Source: Halosolutus gelatinilyticus
GTDB lineage: Archaea > Halobacteriota > Halobacteria > Halobacteriales > Natrialbaceae
Direction of reading: 5' to 3'
Length of the DNA: 64,000 bases
NCBI RefSeq assembly: GCF_023028105.1
Contig: NZ_CP095493.1
Location: 1-64,000, forward strand
The position numbers and the translations under genes are program-made. Shown here one piece after another: positions 1-9,057 of the stretch; the first letter of the stretch is position 1, and each line of letters opens with the position of its first letter. The notes beneath the pieces are model-generated. The model was not told the origin of the DNA. It searched no databases and saw only the letters and a list, made by a program, of their open reading frames with translations.

Positions 1-474
1 GTAGGGGACGTGACCGACCCGACCCTCGTCGTAGGCGTCCTTGACCCCCGTCAGGTCCCGCTGATAGCGGAGCGTGTGATCGACGCCGACGGCGATCCCC
101 GCCCGATCGGCGGCCGCGAGCAGCTCGTCCGCCTCCGCGGTCGATCGGGCCAACGGCTTCTCGACGAAGACGTCGACCCCGGCGTCGGCGGCGCGTTCGA
201 CGGCCTCAGCGTGGAGGACGGGCGGCAGCGCCACGACCGCCGCATCGATAGACTCCGCATCCAAGAGTGCCTCGTAGTCCGCGTAGGTTCGGGGAACGCC
301 GGCGCGTTCGGCCCGCTCGCGGTTCTCCGCCAGCGCGTCGGCGGCCGCGAGGACCTCGACGCCCGGCATCGCAAGGGCCGACTTCAGGTGAACCGTGCCG
401 ATGTTTCCGACACCGAGCACGCCGAGCGAGAGCGCGCTCGAATCGGTCCACCGGTCGAGAAGTCGTCGTGGCAT
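1..474 (-). CDS. Gfo/Idh/MocA-family oxidoreductase, N-terminal part (cut by window edge)
   Basis: NAD(P)-dependent sugar or polyol dehydrogenase-type enzyme; only the first 158 residues lie in the window. The start is the ATG whose complement is at 472-474. The Rossmann fingerprint GVLGVGNIG is at residues 18-26 and the diagnostic EKP motif is at 105-107, both typical of the Gfo/Idh/MocA N-terminal domain. The C-terminal substrate domain is off the left edge, so the substrate cannot be named. It points the same way as the polysaccharide deacetylase next to it, and the neighbourhood suggests nucleotide-sugar or surface-glycan metabolism, which is inference. Confidence 0.85.
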   Translation of the reverse strand, partial: MPRRLLDRWTDSSALSLGVLGVGNIGTVHLKSALAMPGVEVLAAADALAENRERAERAGVPRTYADYEALLDAESIDAAVVALPPVLHAEAVERAADAGVDVFVEKPLARSTAEADELLAAADRAGIAVGVDHTLRYQRDLTGVKDAYDEGRVGHVPY

Positions 475-553
475 CTGCCGGAGAACGGACCGGCGGCGTG
501 CTTTGTTATCGTCGCCGTACAGAACGGGCCGCCGCTGTAGCCCGCCGTTCCTG

Positions 554-1516
554 TTACGGACCGTTACTGTCCGCTTTTCGGGGAGTGATCGGACGGGCGC
601 CGTCGGCCACCGGTTCCGCGCCGACGCGGTGGGCCACGTCGGCCATCGTCTCGACGGTGAGATCGGTTTCGGCCCGGCGACGATCGAGGTACGAGAGGAT
701 CGTTCGCATCCGCCGATCGTCGCGCTCGTCCGTGAGGTTGTTCGGGTGGAGCCACATGTGGAAGATCCCGTCCGCGCGCGCGGCCTCGTCGATTCCGCGG
801 CGGGCGACGGCGATCATCGGGTCCGCCCAGATCGACTCGGCGACCGTCCGCGCCCGCCCCTCGAAGCCGAAGAGGAACAGCGACGCCGGAACGTTCACCA
901 GTCCGTACTCGTCGACGATCGGCTCGACCAGGAACGAGCGGTTGCGAACCGTCGAGTCGAAGATGGCCCCGGTGCCTTCGCGGAACGGCGTCCGGCCGCG
1001 GTAGGCGGCGATCCCCACCTCGGCGAGGACGTCCCGGTGACCGGTCTCGTTTCGCGGAAAGATGAACGACTCGATCGACTGTCCCCAGGCGGCGGCGAGG
1101 TCCTCACAGCGTTCGAGTTCGGCCACCGCGAGTTCGCGATCGGTGGTCGGGTCGTCGAACAGCACGTGAGAGAACGAGTGGCTGGCGAACTCGTGGTCGA
1201 CGTCGGACTCGAGGAGCGCGGTCACGAGATCGGGGCCGAACCGCAGCTCCTCCCGATCGCGCCAGTCGGTTCGCTCCCGCTCGAACCAGCCCTCCGGTGC
1301 CGGGTGCGCCGGGTGTCTGCCGTCGCACGATTCGAGCATGAGGTGCCCGACGACGCCCCACGTCGCCGGAATCTCGAACTCGGCGAGTAATTCCAGCATG
1401 GCCGTCCACCCGCGGCGGCCGGACTCGACGCGCTCTCGCGGCAGGACGTCGAAGTCGTGGAATCCCCAGCCGAGTTCGGCGTCGAGCGAGAGCACGACGC
1501 TACCCACGGCACCCAC
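554..1516 (-). CDS. Polysaccharide deacetylase (NodB-type) family protein
   Basis: A 320-residue protein. The carbohydrate-esterase-4 (NodB) signature is visible: the first catalytic Asp lies in VLSLDAELGWGF (residues 8-19), and the metal-binding His pair is in HSFSH (113-117). A late MWLHPNN segment resembles the fifth conserved motif of the fold. There is no obvious signal peptide, so a cytoplasmic or membrane-face role in trimming N-acetyl groups from glycan precursors is likely. It lies 79 bp upstream of the oxidoreductase on the same strand and may be cotranscribed with it. The natural substrate is not predictable from sequence. Confidence 0.85.
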   Translation of the reverse strand: MGAVGSVVLSLDAELGWGFHDFDVLPRERVESGRRGWTAMLELLAEFEIPATWGVVGHLMLESCDGRHPAHPAPEGWFERERTDWRDREELRFGPDLVTALLESDVDHEFASHSFSHVLFDDPTTDRELAVAELERCEDLAAAWGQSIESFIFPRNETGHRDVLAEVGIAAYRGRTPFREGTGAIFDSTVRNRSFLVEPIVDEYGLVNVPASLFLFGFEGRARTVAESIWADPMIAVARRGIDEAARADGIFHMWLHPNNLTDERDDRRMRTILSYLDRRRAETDLTVETMADVAHRVGAEPVADGARPITPRKADSNGP

Positions 1517-1894
1517 CCCGGTCGGTAGCTCGCATACCCGTGTCAGATCGGAGACGGTCCTTTTGTTATTGTTCGCCTTTCGGGACCCACACGCGATCGT
1601 GACGATCGGCGACCGTCGACGCGAACCGCACTCCGAGGCCGACCCGCGATCGCGGAGTCCAGGCCGAACGGAGGCGTTCGCGAACGTGTCGGGGCCGGGT
1701 CACCGACGGGATCAGACCGGGTACGCCGGCGCGATCCGACGGCGGGGCGCTCGGGAGCGATCGGTGACAGTCCGCTGCCGTGTACCGCCACCCTAACGGA
1801 TCGGCTCCCAACCTATTATCTCCATTACAAAGCGGCCGTCCCGCCACCTGCCCGACAGCGGGCGTTCTAGCGCCACGATACTCACTACGCAATC
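1517..1894. other. Intergenic region between divergent genes
   Basis: This 378-bp stretch separates the divergently transcribed deacetylase and phosphatase-like genes. It is GATC-rich, with short overlapping ORFs that look like shadows. A weak AT-rich element near 1813-1820 lies too far from the rightward start to be a leaderless promoter. Nothing else is recognised. Confidence 0.4.
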
Positions 1895-3487
1895 ATGAGC
1901 GGATCCACAGGTTCGTCCGAGCGGGCGTTCGTCCTCGGACTCGACGGCGTGCCGTGGCGACTCGTCGAACAGTGGAGCGACGGCGGTGCGCTCCCGAACT
2001 TCGCTCGGCTCCGCGAGGAGGGGGCGTCCGGGCGGCTCGAGAGCACCCGGCCGCCGACGACCCCGCTCGCGTGGCCGTCGATCGCGACGGGCGTCTGGCC
2101 GGACAAACACGGCGTCTACGGGTTCCAGAACCTTTCAGCCGAGTACTCCCACGAGATGTACACGAGCGCCGACGTCCGGCAGCCGACCCTCTGGGAGCAG
2201 GTCGGCCCGGCCCACGTCGGGAACGTCCCGATGACCTATCCGCCGCGGGAGATCGACGGCACCATGGTGACCGGGATGATGACACCGTCGACCGACCGCG
2301 AGTTCACGCACCCGCCCGATCTCCGCGACGAGATCGCGTCCCGAATCCCGGAGTACGAGATCAGCCTCGACTACCCCGACTACGCCGATCGGCTCGACGA
2401 GTTCCGGGCGGCCGTCGACTCCGTGCTCGAAACGCGCCGCGAGGTCCTGCGGCTCCAGATGGAGCGGGCCGGCGACGACTGGCGGCTCTTTTTCTTCGTT
2501 TTCACCGCGCCCGATCGCTTCCAGCACCTCGTCTGGGAGGAAGACCTGCTGCTCGAACACTACACGCTGCTCGACGACCTCCTGGGCGAAGTGATGGCCT
2601 ACGTCGACGAGCACGACGCCGACCTCTACGTCGTCTCCGATCACGGGTTCGGACCGATCCACCAGCTGGTTTACGTCAACCACGTGCTCGAGCGGGAAGG
2701 GTACCTGTTCAGAGCCGAAGACGAGGGAACGCGCGGCGCCCTCGCGAGCCTCGGCATCTCGCGCGATCGCATCACCGACGCGCTCGATCGCGTCGGCATC
2801 TCCGAGGAACTGCTCGTGTCGAAACTCCCGCGGAGCCTCGTCGACTCCGTCGCCCAACAGATCCCCGGCGAACACGCCCTCTACGACGTCGACTACGATC
2901 GGACGGTCGCGTTCGTTCACGACGCCGGGAACTGCTACGTCAACGACACCCGGCGGTTCGAAAACGGCGTCGTCGATCCGAGCGACGTCGACGAGGTCAA
3001 AGCCGAACTCGCCGAGGTCTTCGAGTCGGTCACCGACGCGGACGGGCGTCCGGTACTCGACGTCTTCGACGGCGACGAGCTGTTCCCGACCGACGACGAC
3101 TCGCCGGACCTGATCGTCAACGGCATCGACGGCTACGACGTCCGAAACTCGGTTACGGATCACGTCTTCGGCGAGACGGGGACGACGACCGCGAGTCACC
3201 GCAGCGACGGGATCGTGCTCTGTCGCGGCCCGTCGATCGACGCCGGCGCGACCCTGCGCGGCGCGCGGGTCGTCGACGTCGCGCCGACGGTGCTGCACGC
3301 GATGGGCGAACCCGTCCCCAGGAACACCGACGGACGGGTGCTCTTCGACGCCTTCGCCGACGACGCGCGGCCCGCGCGGACCAAGGTCGAACGGATCGAC
3401 GTCTCCCGGCGTGACCCCGAAGAAGCGATCGACGACGATTTCGATGGCGTCGAGGACCGGCTGAAGGGGCTCGGCTACATGGAGTGA
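1895..3487 (+). CDS. Alkaline-phosphatase-superfamily phosphodiesterase/nucleotide pyrophosphatase-like protein
   Basis: A 530-residue metallohydrolase of the type I phosphodiesterase/nucleotide pyrophosphatase branch. The metal-binding Asp is in GLDGVPW (residues 15-21). The Thr nucleophile region is RPPTTPLAWPS (52-62). Further metal-ligand motifs are SDHGFG (near 248) and the HRSDG segment (near 435). No signal peptide is visible. Enzymes of this family are common in haloarchaeal surface-glycan clusters, where they may act on phosphodiester-linked sugars; that role is inference. It is followed by a short intergenic region carrying a small 9-bp repeat array. Confidence 0.85.
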   Translation: MSGSTGSSERAFVLGLDGVPWRLVEQWSDGGALPNFARLREEGASGRLESTRPPTTPLAWPSIATGVWPDKHGVYGFQNLSAEYSHEMYTSADVRQPTLWEQVGPAHVGNVPMTYPPREIDGTMVTGMMTPSTDREFTHPPDLRDEIASRIPEYEISLDYPDYADRLDEFRAAVDSVLETRREVLRLQMERAGDDWRLFFFVFTAPDRFQHLVWEEDLLLEHYTLLDDLLGEVMAYVDEHDADLYVVSDHGFGPIHQLVYVNHVLEREGYLFRAEDEGTRGALASLGISRDRITDALDRVGISEELLVSKLPRSLVDSVAQQIPGEHALYDVDYDRTVAFVHDAGNCYVNDTRRFENGVVDPSDVDEVKAELAEVFESVTDADGRPVLDVFDGDELFPTDDDSPDLIVNGIDGYDVRNSVTDHVFGETGTTTASHRSDGIVLCRGPSIDAGATLRGARVVDVAPTVLHAMGEPVPRNTDGRVLFDAFADDARPARTKVERIDVSRRDPEEAIDDDFDGVEDRLKGLGYME

Positions 3488-3555
3488 GCCGGTTCGGCCG
3501 GACACGCGCTAGAATCGATCGCCCGGAGCGATCGATCGCGTCGGCGCCGTCGGAG

Positions 3556-3609
3556 CGTTACACTGGCCGAACTGTTTACACCGTTCACACAGTTTAAACC
3601 GTTTTCCGC
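3556..3609. repeat. Satellite array of 9-bp phased repeats (GTNTANAC type)
   Basis: Consecutive 9-mers starting at 3574 read GTTTACACC, GTTCACACA, GTTTAAACC, then a degenerate GTTTTCCGC. Weaker units precede them (GTTACACTG from 3557). The period and core are the same as in the large array at 18119-19072. The array sits between two convergent genes, so it is unlikely to be a promoter. It may be a secondary binding site of the same protein. Confidence 0.8.
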
Positions 3610-3654
3610 CGGAGACGCCGGCCGGTGACGACGAATCGCGCGATCGGCGGCGAA

Positions 3655-4992
3655 CTACCGGGCGGGTCGAACGCGCCGATACTTCGACTTCGCAGTCGCG
3701 TACGCGGGGTAGAGCGCGTTGTACACGCTCGCCGGCGCGTTGCGCGCGCTCGCTCGAAGCAGGCGATGGACCAGCGGCGACTCGGATTCGGAGACGAGTT
3801 CGTCGAGATCGGCGTCGACGAGCCACTCGAAAAAGGCCCGTTCTTCGGGCGAAGACGGCTCGGTCTCGCGGACGCGATCGCGGATGTCGTCCCACATGTA
3901 CCGCTCGTCTTGGCCGAGAACCCACTCGCCGCGTTCGAGCGATCGCCGGAGATCGCGGTAGTCCGCGTCCGAAAACGGGTAGCCGTGGTCGGTCGGGTCG
4001 AGCCCCGCCAGACGGAGCCCGACGGCCGTTCGATAGCACTTCTCGCACTCGCCGCAGTTGCCCTCCATCCGGTCGTTGCAGGTCTGAAGCTGCAGGGCGG
4101 GCTCCTCGGCGCGAACGTACTCCGCGATCCGATCCAGCCGTTCCTGTCGGGTGCGGTCGTAGCCGTCGTGGTGACACCGCGTCCCGCTCCAGCGGACGGC
4201 GTCGTCGACGTCGGGGCGGGATCCCCACTCGAGGTCGATCCCCTCCCAGTGGGTGGCGGCGACGTACAGCTCCGACATCCCGCGCGCGTAGGCCATCGGG
4301 GCGCAGAGGCCGAGGAGGCCGAGCCCGTGGCCGACGGAGCTGTACCACGCCCCGTCGACGAACCGCTTGTAGTGGGCCAGCAGCATCGGGTGGTCGAGAA
4401 ACGAGAGCATGTTGGACTCGACGAACGCCGTCTCCAGCCCGTGATCCGCGGCGAAGCTGGAGACGCGCGATCGAAGCTGGGCCCACTTCACGTCGTCGGC
4501 GGGGGCGGGCGTGATCGTCCACCCTCGAACGCTGATCAGGGTTGGCGACTCCTCGCGGTGGGTCACGTACGAGTACGTCGAGTCGACCCCGCCGGTGAAG
4601 AGGAGGCCGCTCTCCTCGCCCTTCTCCCCGTCCGTACCGGTATCGGAGTCGTCGCGGGGCTCGGGGTCGATCGTCCGGCGGGCGTACAGCTCGCCGCCCT
4701 CCATGAAGTCGTACATCGAGCACAGCGCATCCCGAACATCCGCTAGCGCGCGGGCGAACGTCGCGTCGACCTCGTCGACGTAGACGTCCGCTCCGTTCGC
4801 CCACGCGACGGGACAGACGTGCGCGAGAACGGGAACGGCGAGCACCCCTTCAGGCACCGACTCGATCGGGACGTCGTAGCTGACGCTGAACGGGTCGTCC
4901 GTGAAAAACCGCTGCAGATCGGCGGTGGTCCGGACGGTACACTCGAGGGTCGTTCCGTCGGCGGCGGGTCGATCGAGGACGATAGATGCCAT
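3655..4992 (-). CDS. PP-loop ATPase-like protein with Cys cluster (ExsB/QueC-like fold)
   Basis: A 445-residue protein. I chose the ATG at 4992 (MASIV); the reading frame extends upstream, but that stretch has non-coding character. A P-loop-like ATP pyrophosphatase motif, FTGGVDSTYSY, lies near residue 134. A Cys cluster with spacing CNDRMEGNCGECEKC lies near 305-320 and looks like a zinc site, as in QueC-type adenylating enzymes. It is probably an amide- or nucleotide-forming adenylating enzyme acting on a carboxylate substrate. The glycan-cluster context suggests sugar or lipid modification rather than queuosine-type synthesis. The substrate is unknown. Confidence 0.7.
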   Translation of the reverse strand: MASIVLDRPAADGTTLECTVRTTADLQRFFTDDPFSVSYDVPIESVPEGVLAVPVLAHVCPVAWANGADVYVDEVDATFARALADVRDALCSMYDFMEGGELYARRTIDPEPRDDSDTGTDGEKGEESGLLFTGGVDSTYSYVTHREESPTLISVRGWTITPAPADDVKWAQLRSRVSSFAADHGLETAFVESNMLSFLDHPMLLAHYKRFVDGAWYSSVGHGLGLLGLCAPMAYARGMSELYVAATHWEGIDLEWGSRPDVDDAVRWSGTRCHHDGYDRTRQERLDRIAEYVRAEEPALQLQTCNDRMEGNCGECEKCYRTAVGLRLAGLDPTDHGYPFSDADYRDLRRSLERGEWVLGQDERYMWDDIRDRVRETEPSSPEERAFFEWLVDADLDELVSESESPLVHRLLRASARNAPASVYNALYPAYATAKSKYRRVRPAR

Positions 4993-5308
4993 GAGTAAGA
5001 CGTGTTGTCGCTCGAGAGAGCACGACCGCGGACAAAAATCGACGCGTTCGTTGATCGATCGGGAACCGAGAAGGCCGCTCGTAGCGATCGACCGGGGAGC
5101 GATAGGATCGACGTACGGCCGCCGGGCATACGGCGAACGGTCGAATCCGATCAGCGACGGATACCGGCGAATTTCACCATCTCGACGACCGTCGCGGGCG
5201 ATTCCGAGATCGAGCGTAGGAGCTCTATAACAAACCTCGCCATCGGTGACGCTCACCCGAAGACATGCGTGTCGACCGCCACTCGGCCAGCGCCGGGAGT
5301 GAGACGGA
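4993..5308. other. Intergenic region between divergent genes
   Basis: This 316-bp gap separates the leftward PP-loop gene from the rightward membrane-protein gene. An AT-leaning segment, CTCTATAAC, near 5223-5231 could serve a promoter. No gene is recognised. Confidence 0.4.
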
Positions 5309-7111
5309 ATGAGACGGCGGACGATGGACAGCACCTTCGCCGTCGGGTTCCTCGCCGTCGCGATCGCCGTCCTCGTCGCGCGAGCGAATCCGGCGACCGC
5401 GTACGAGCCGTCGATCTACGCGGCGACGCCGACGGCGACGTGGGTCGGCTTCGGCGTCGGTCTGGCGATCGCCGTCGCGACGGCGATCGCCTGTCGCGGC
5501 CGCGAGCGAACGATCGGCATCGCGCTCGGCGCGCTGACGGTCACGGCGATCGTGAGCCTCCCCGTGATCAGGAGCTACCGCTTCCTCGGGATGGGGGACG
5601 CCCTCACCCACCTCGGGTGGGTCCGCGACATCGTCGACGGCACCGTGTCGCCCCACGAACTGTTCTACCCGGGCGTCCACTCCCTCGCGACCGTCTTCCA
5701 CGTCGTCGGCGGCGCCACGATCGAGCGCGGACTGCTGCTCAGCGCGATCGCCCTGTTCGTCCCGTTCCTGGTGTTCGTCCCGCTAGTCGTGCGCAGTGTA
5801 ACCGGTAACGGCCTGGCGGTGGGCGTCGCCGCGATCCTCTCGTGGGCGGTGTTGCCGATCAACAACATCGCGACGCACATGGGCATCCACACGAACTCGA
5901 ACGCTCTCTTTCTGACGCCGGTCGTCATCTTCGCGTTCGTCGCCTACCTGCGCCGCCGGGCGACGGTCGAACGACTCCCGATCGGGATCTCGCCGTTCAA
6001 CGCGCTCATCTACCTGACCGCCGCCGCGCTCCTGTTGGTCCACCCCCAGCAGATGTTCAACATCATCGTCCTGCTCGGAGTGATCGCCGCCGTCCAGTTC
6101 CTCGCGCGCAAGCGCTACGACGACCATCCGATGGTGGCACAGCCGACGATGTACGCGCACACGATCGTCCTCGGATCGCTCTTCACGGTCTGGGTGGCGA
6201 GCGACGAGACGTTCAGAAGAGCCTTCGCAGGGCTCGTGTACGGGCTGATCAGCCAGAACGTCGGCGCCGGTGCGGAAGTCGATCAGCGGGAGTCGTCGCT
6301 CACGGAGATCGGCGCCAGCCTAAGCGAGCTGTTCGCCAAACTGTTCCTCGAGATGGCCCTGATCGGACTGATCGTCGGCCTGTTCGTGCTGTTGGTGTGG
6401 CTTGGCCGCACGAAGCTCGATCGGGAGCCGAAGTCGTTCGTCACCTACTTCGGCATCGCGCTGGTGCCGCTGGGAGGCGTCTTCGCGCTCTACTCCCTGG
6501 GGACGCCGACGATGGCGTTTCGACAGGTCGGATTCATCTACGTCGTCATCACGATTCTCGGAGGAATCGCCATCGCACGGGGGATCGGCGCGCTTTCGTC
6601 GGTGATCACGACGCCGGGCGCCAACGCGGTCGCCGCGGTGTTCCTCGGCGCCTGTCTCGTCCTCGGCCTGGTGACCGTCTACTCCTCGCCGCTCATCTAC
6701 GACCCCAGCCAGCACGTGACCGAAGAGCAGTTCAGCGGCTACGAGACCGGACTCAATCGCGCCGCGGCGGAGCGGCCCCACGTCGGACTCGGCTACGATC
6801 CGTTCCGCTACGATCACGGGCTCAACGGGGTTGAACGCGACGGTGCGCTGAGCGGAGCGTCGACGGCCAGCGGAGAGGCCAACGCGACCGAGTTCAACGA
6901 CGGCAACTACAGCGGCGCCTACCACGGACTCGACTACTACTTCATCGTGACTGAGTGGGACGAAACGCGCGAGATCGAGGTCTACGAGGAACTCCGCTAC
7001 AGCGGCGGCGCGCTCCGGGAACTCGAAACCAGTCCGAGCGCCGACAAGGTGATCTCGAACGACGAGTTCCGGATGTACGACGTCGAGAGCGAACCGCCGA
7101 CCGCCGAGTGA
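5309..7111 (+). CDS. Polytopic membrane protein, possible glycosyltransferase or polymerase-type
   Basis: A 600-residue integral membrane protein with roughly a dozen hydrophobic segments between residues 1 and 460, followed by a hydrophilic C-terminal tail of about 120 residues. The ATG at 5309 is used; an internal ATG at 5324 is possible. The loop after the third hydrophobic stretch reads MGDALTHLGWVRDI, with an acidic residue where lipid-linked glycosyltransferases (GT-C fold) carry a catalytic Asp. That similarity is suggestive only. Placement in a polysaccharide region supports a role in glycan assembly or transfer at the membrane. Confidence 0.65.
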   Translation: MRRRTMDSTFAVGFLAVAIAVLVARANPATAYEPSIYAATPTATWVGFGVGLAIAVATAIACRGRERTIGIALGALTVTAIVSLPVIRSYRFLGMGDALTHLGWVRDIVDGTVSPHELFYPGVHSLATVFHVVGGATIERGLLLSAIALFVPFLVFVPLVVRSVTGNGLAVGVAAILSWAVLPINNIATHMGIHTNSNALFLTPVVIFAFVAYLRRRATVERLPIGISPFNALIYLTAAALLLVHPQQMFNIIVLLGVIAAVQFLARKRYDDHPMVAQPTMYAHTIVLGSLFTVWVASDETFRRAFAGLVYGLISQNVGAGAEVDQRESSLTEIGASLSELFAKLFLEMALIGLIVGLFVLLVWLGRTKLDREPKSFVTYFGIALVPLGGVFALYSLGTPTMAFRQVGFIYVVITILGGIAIARGIGALSSVITTPGANAVAAVFLGACLVLGLVTVYSSPLIYDPSQHVTEEQFSGYETGLNRAAAERPHVGLGYDPFRYDHGLNGVERDGALSGASTASGEANATEFNDGNYSGAYHGLDYYFIVTEWDETREIEVYEELRYSGGALRELETSPSADKVISNDEFRMYDVESEPPTAE

Positions 7112-7648
7112 CGACTCGGCCGTCGGACGGGCGCGGCCGATCGCGTCGCGGCTTCCGATCGACGATCGATCGGAAGCCGACCGCTATTATTTTTTGATCC
7201 GCGTGCACGTGCGCGAGTGTCGGGTCCCGCTGACCGGCGGATTCCGCCGATTCGACCGGCTTCGGCACTCGGCGGTGCGAACGGAACGGTCCGCGTCCCT
7301 GCGCCGGCGCGGCGGGCGTCGATGATGAAGCGAGCGCGACCCAAATGCCAGTCCGTAATCCGGCACTGCTTCGCTCCGCCGATCGTTTCGCGAACGAACG
7401 ACTCCATCGGATACCGGCTCCGAAGAGGGCCAAAACCGACGAATTCGGTCGGTAGTGATCCATTACCTCGAGAAACGCGGGGTTTGTCGACTCAATTTCG
7501 CGGTATTCGTCGCTGAAGATAGTCGTAACTTCGAGAACGTTTTGGAATAGAATCTGACCGACTATGACTCGTTCAAAATACTATCTGTAAATTTAACCGA
7601 TGATAGCAAGGAAAAGTTTATGAGTGTAAGCTCGGGTTACGGAATTGT
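7112..7648. other. Intergenic region with T-rich terminator-like tract and promoter
   Basis: There is no credible gene. A T-rich run at 7184-7195 follows GATC-rich dyads and is a plausible transcription end for the membrane-protein gene. DNA from about 7530 to 7640 is clearly more AT-rich than its surroundings and contains the promoter of the following exoprotein gene. Confidence 0.5.
7613..7648 (+). promoter_or_regulatory. Leaderless promoter shared in form with the paralogous gene at 9058
   Basis: The TATA-type element AAAGTTTAT at 7613-7621 lies exactly 36 nt upstream of the ATG at 7649. The paralog has the same element at 9022-9030, also 36 nt from its ATG. A second conserved core, CTCGG-n-TTAC, lies between box and start. 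About 25 of 36 positions match by my count. Confidence 0.7.
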
Positions 7649-8602
7649 ATGGCGCAGAATCCCCGTACGTCCGAATCGGACACCGCTCCGACTACCGGTC
7701 GTAAGCCGCGATTAAGCCGCCGTAACTACGTTCGATCGCTCGCGACCGTCGCAGCCGCGACGGCAACCGCCGGCGTCGCCGGTACCACGGCAGCCGACGA
7801 GAAGTACGAGACGATCCCGGCCGAAAACCAGTCGATCACCGTCGGCGACGGCGAGACCTGGGAGAACAAGCTGATCGACATGACCACCGGGCAGGACATC
7901 ACGATCAACGCCCAGGGGTCCGAGTGGACCATCCGGAACATCGGGTTCCAGGGCAAGAACGTCTCCGGAACCGGTTCGGCGACGTTCGGCGTCGCCGACA
8001 CGGGGGGCACCAGCACGATCGAGAACGTCTACCTCGGCGACGGCTCCGACGATCGAAACGCGACCTCCCACGGGTACGGCCAGACCGCGGTCTGGGTCAA
8101 CCCAATCCACAGCGGACACCTCGACATCAAGAACGTCAACATCCAGAGCTTCGCGGACAACGCGATCTACGCCTCCGCGCCCGGCCTCCCCGGGAAAGGC
8201 GGCGGCGGTACGGTTCACATCGATAGCAGTTTCGCCGCGAACTGTTACGTCTCGCACTACCGGCTCGGGTCCGAAGGCAGCAAAGTCACCAACTCGAACG
8301 TCCTCATCAACGACGACGGGTACGAAGGCCGCGGTATCTGGGCCTGGACCCCCGGCACGATCAAAGTCGAGGGCTGCCAGCTCGAGATGAACGGCCACCA
8401 CACGGCGATCGACGCCGGCGCGAACGGCAACGCGACGTCCGTCGTCGTTAGCGAGACCGACTACGACAAGCAAGCCGGCATCGCCGAACACGCCGGCTCG
8501 GCCGTCAAACTCAAGGACGATGTCGGTACCGACCCCGAGGCGTCCATTCCCGACGGCGTTCCAACCTCGCCCGAAGAAGCGGCGAACGGCTCCGGCAAGT
8601 AA
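7649..8602 (+). CDS. Tat-exported right-handed beta-helix-like protein
   Basis: A 317-residue secreted protein. The N-terminus has a Tat signal with twin Arg in SRRNYVRSLA (near residues 30-39), followed by an Ala-rich hydrophobic stretch ending near AADE. The mature part has short repeating turns (TIRNIGFQGKNV, TIENVYLGDG, DIKNVNIQSF) typical of parallel beta-helix pectate-lyase-like folds. No catalytic residues can be assigned, so it could be a glycan-binding or cell-surface protein as easily as a lyase. It is paralogous to the protein at 9058-10854 across most of its mature length and ends in a related PDGVPTSPEEAA segment. Confidence 0.8.
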   Translation: MAQNPRTSESDTAPTTGRKPRLSRRNYVRSLATVAAATATAGVAGTTAADEKYETIPAENQSITVGDGETWENKLIDMTTGQDITINAQGSEWTIRNIGFQGKNVSGTGSATFGVADTGGTSTIENVYLGDGSDDRNATSHGYGQTAVWVNPIHSGHLDIKNVNIQSFADNAIYASAPGLPGKGGGGTVHIDSSFAANCYVSHYRLGSEGSKVTNSNVLINDDGYEGRGIWAWTPGTIKVEGCQLEMNGHHTAIDAGANGNATSVVVSETDYDKQAGIAEHAGSAVKLKDDVGTDPEASIPDGVPTSPEEAANGSGK

Positions 8603-9057
8603 CGACGATCGACTCCCTCCACCCGTTCCGATCGACAACCATCGCTGACGGCCCCTCCACTGATCGACGCCCGCCGGTCCCCCGCTGACGCAGGCCTTCC
8701 ATCCCCGCTGACGCGCCTTCCACCTCCGCTGACGAACGCTCTCCCTCCGTCGACGAATACCGCCTTCACTGCCGCACCTTTTCTACTTCCGTTTCCGAGC
8801 CAAATCACGTCCCCGTCCCGGCACCGTCCCGATCGACCCTCTCGCAGATCGAATCCGCCGGTGTGGCGATTCGGCGGTCCTCGGCCGAAGTAATGCGCGA
8901 CTACCGTCGCGATTTCAGGAACCACCACGCCCTGATTATTCCTCGGGAAATCGTTCATAGTTCACGTACTAAACGCTCCGGTTTGAGTTACATTCAGTTA
9001 ATTTTATGGGTGTTACAGGGGAAAGTTTATATTGGTAGTCTCGGATTACCGGAGTAT
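8603..9057. other. Intergenic region with degenerate CCGCTGACG repeats
   Basis: Between 8648 and 8760 the sequence GCTGACG recurs at irregular spacing inside C-rich DNA, with TTCCA(C/T) spacers. The last 140 bp are AT-rich and hold the promoter of the next gene. An ORF open through the gap is not used, because the downstream Tat signal begins at 9058. Confidence 0.45.
9022..9057 (+). promoter_or_regulatory. Leaderless promoter, twin of the one at 7613
   Basis: AAAGTTTAT at 9022-9030 is followed by CTCGG-n-TTAC and then the ATG at 9058. Spacing is identical to the upstream paralog. This supports the 9058 start over in-frame upstream codons and suggests co-regulation. Confidence 0.7.

Noticed and set aside
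9-540. Rightward ORF across the left edge
   Set aside because: Antisense shadow of the Gfo/Idh oxidoreductase, which has clear Rossmann and EKP motifs.
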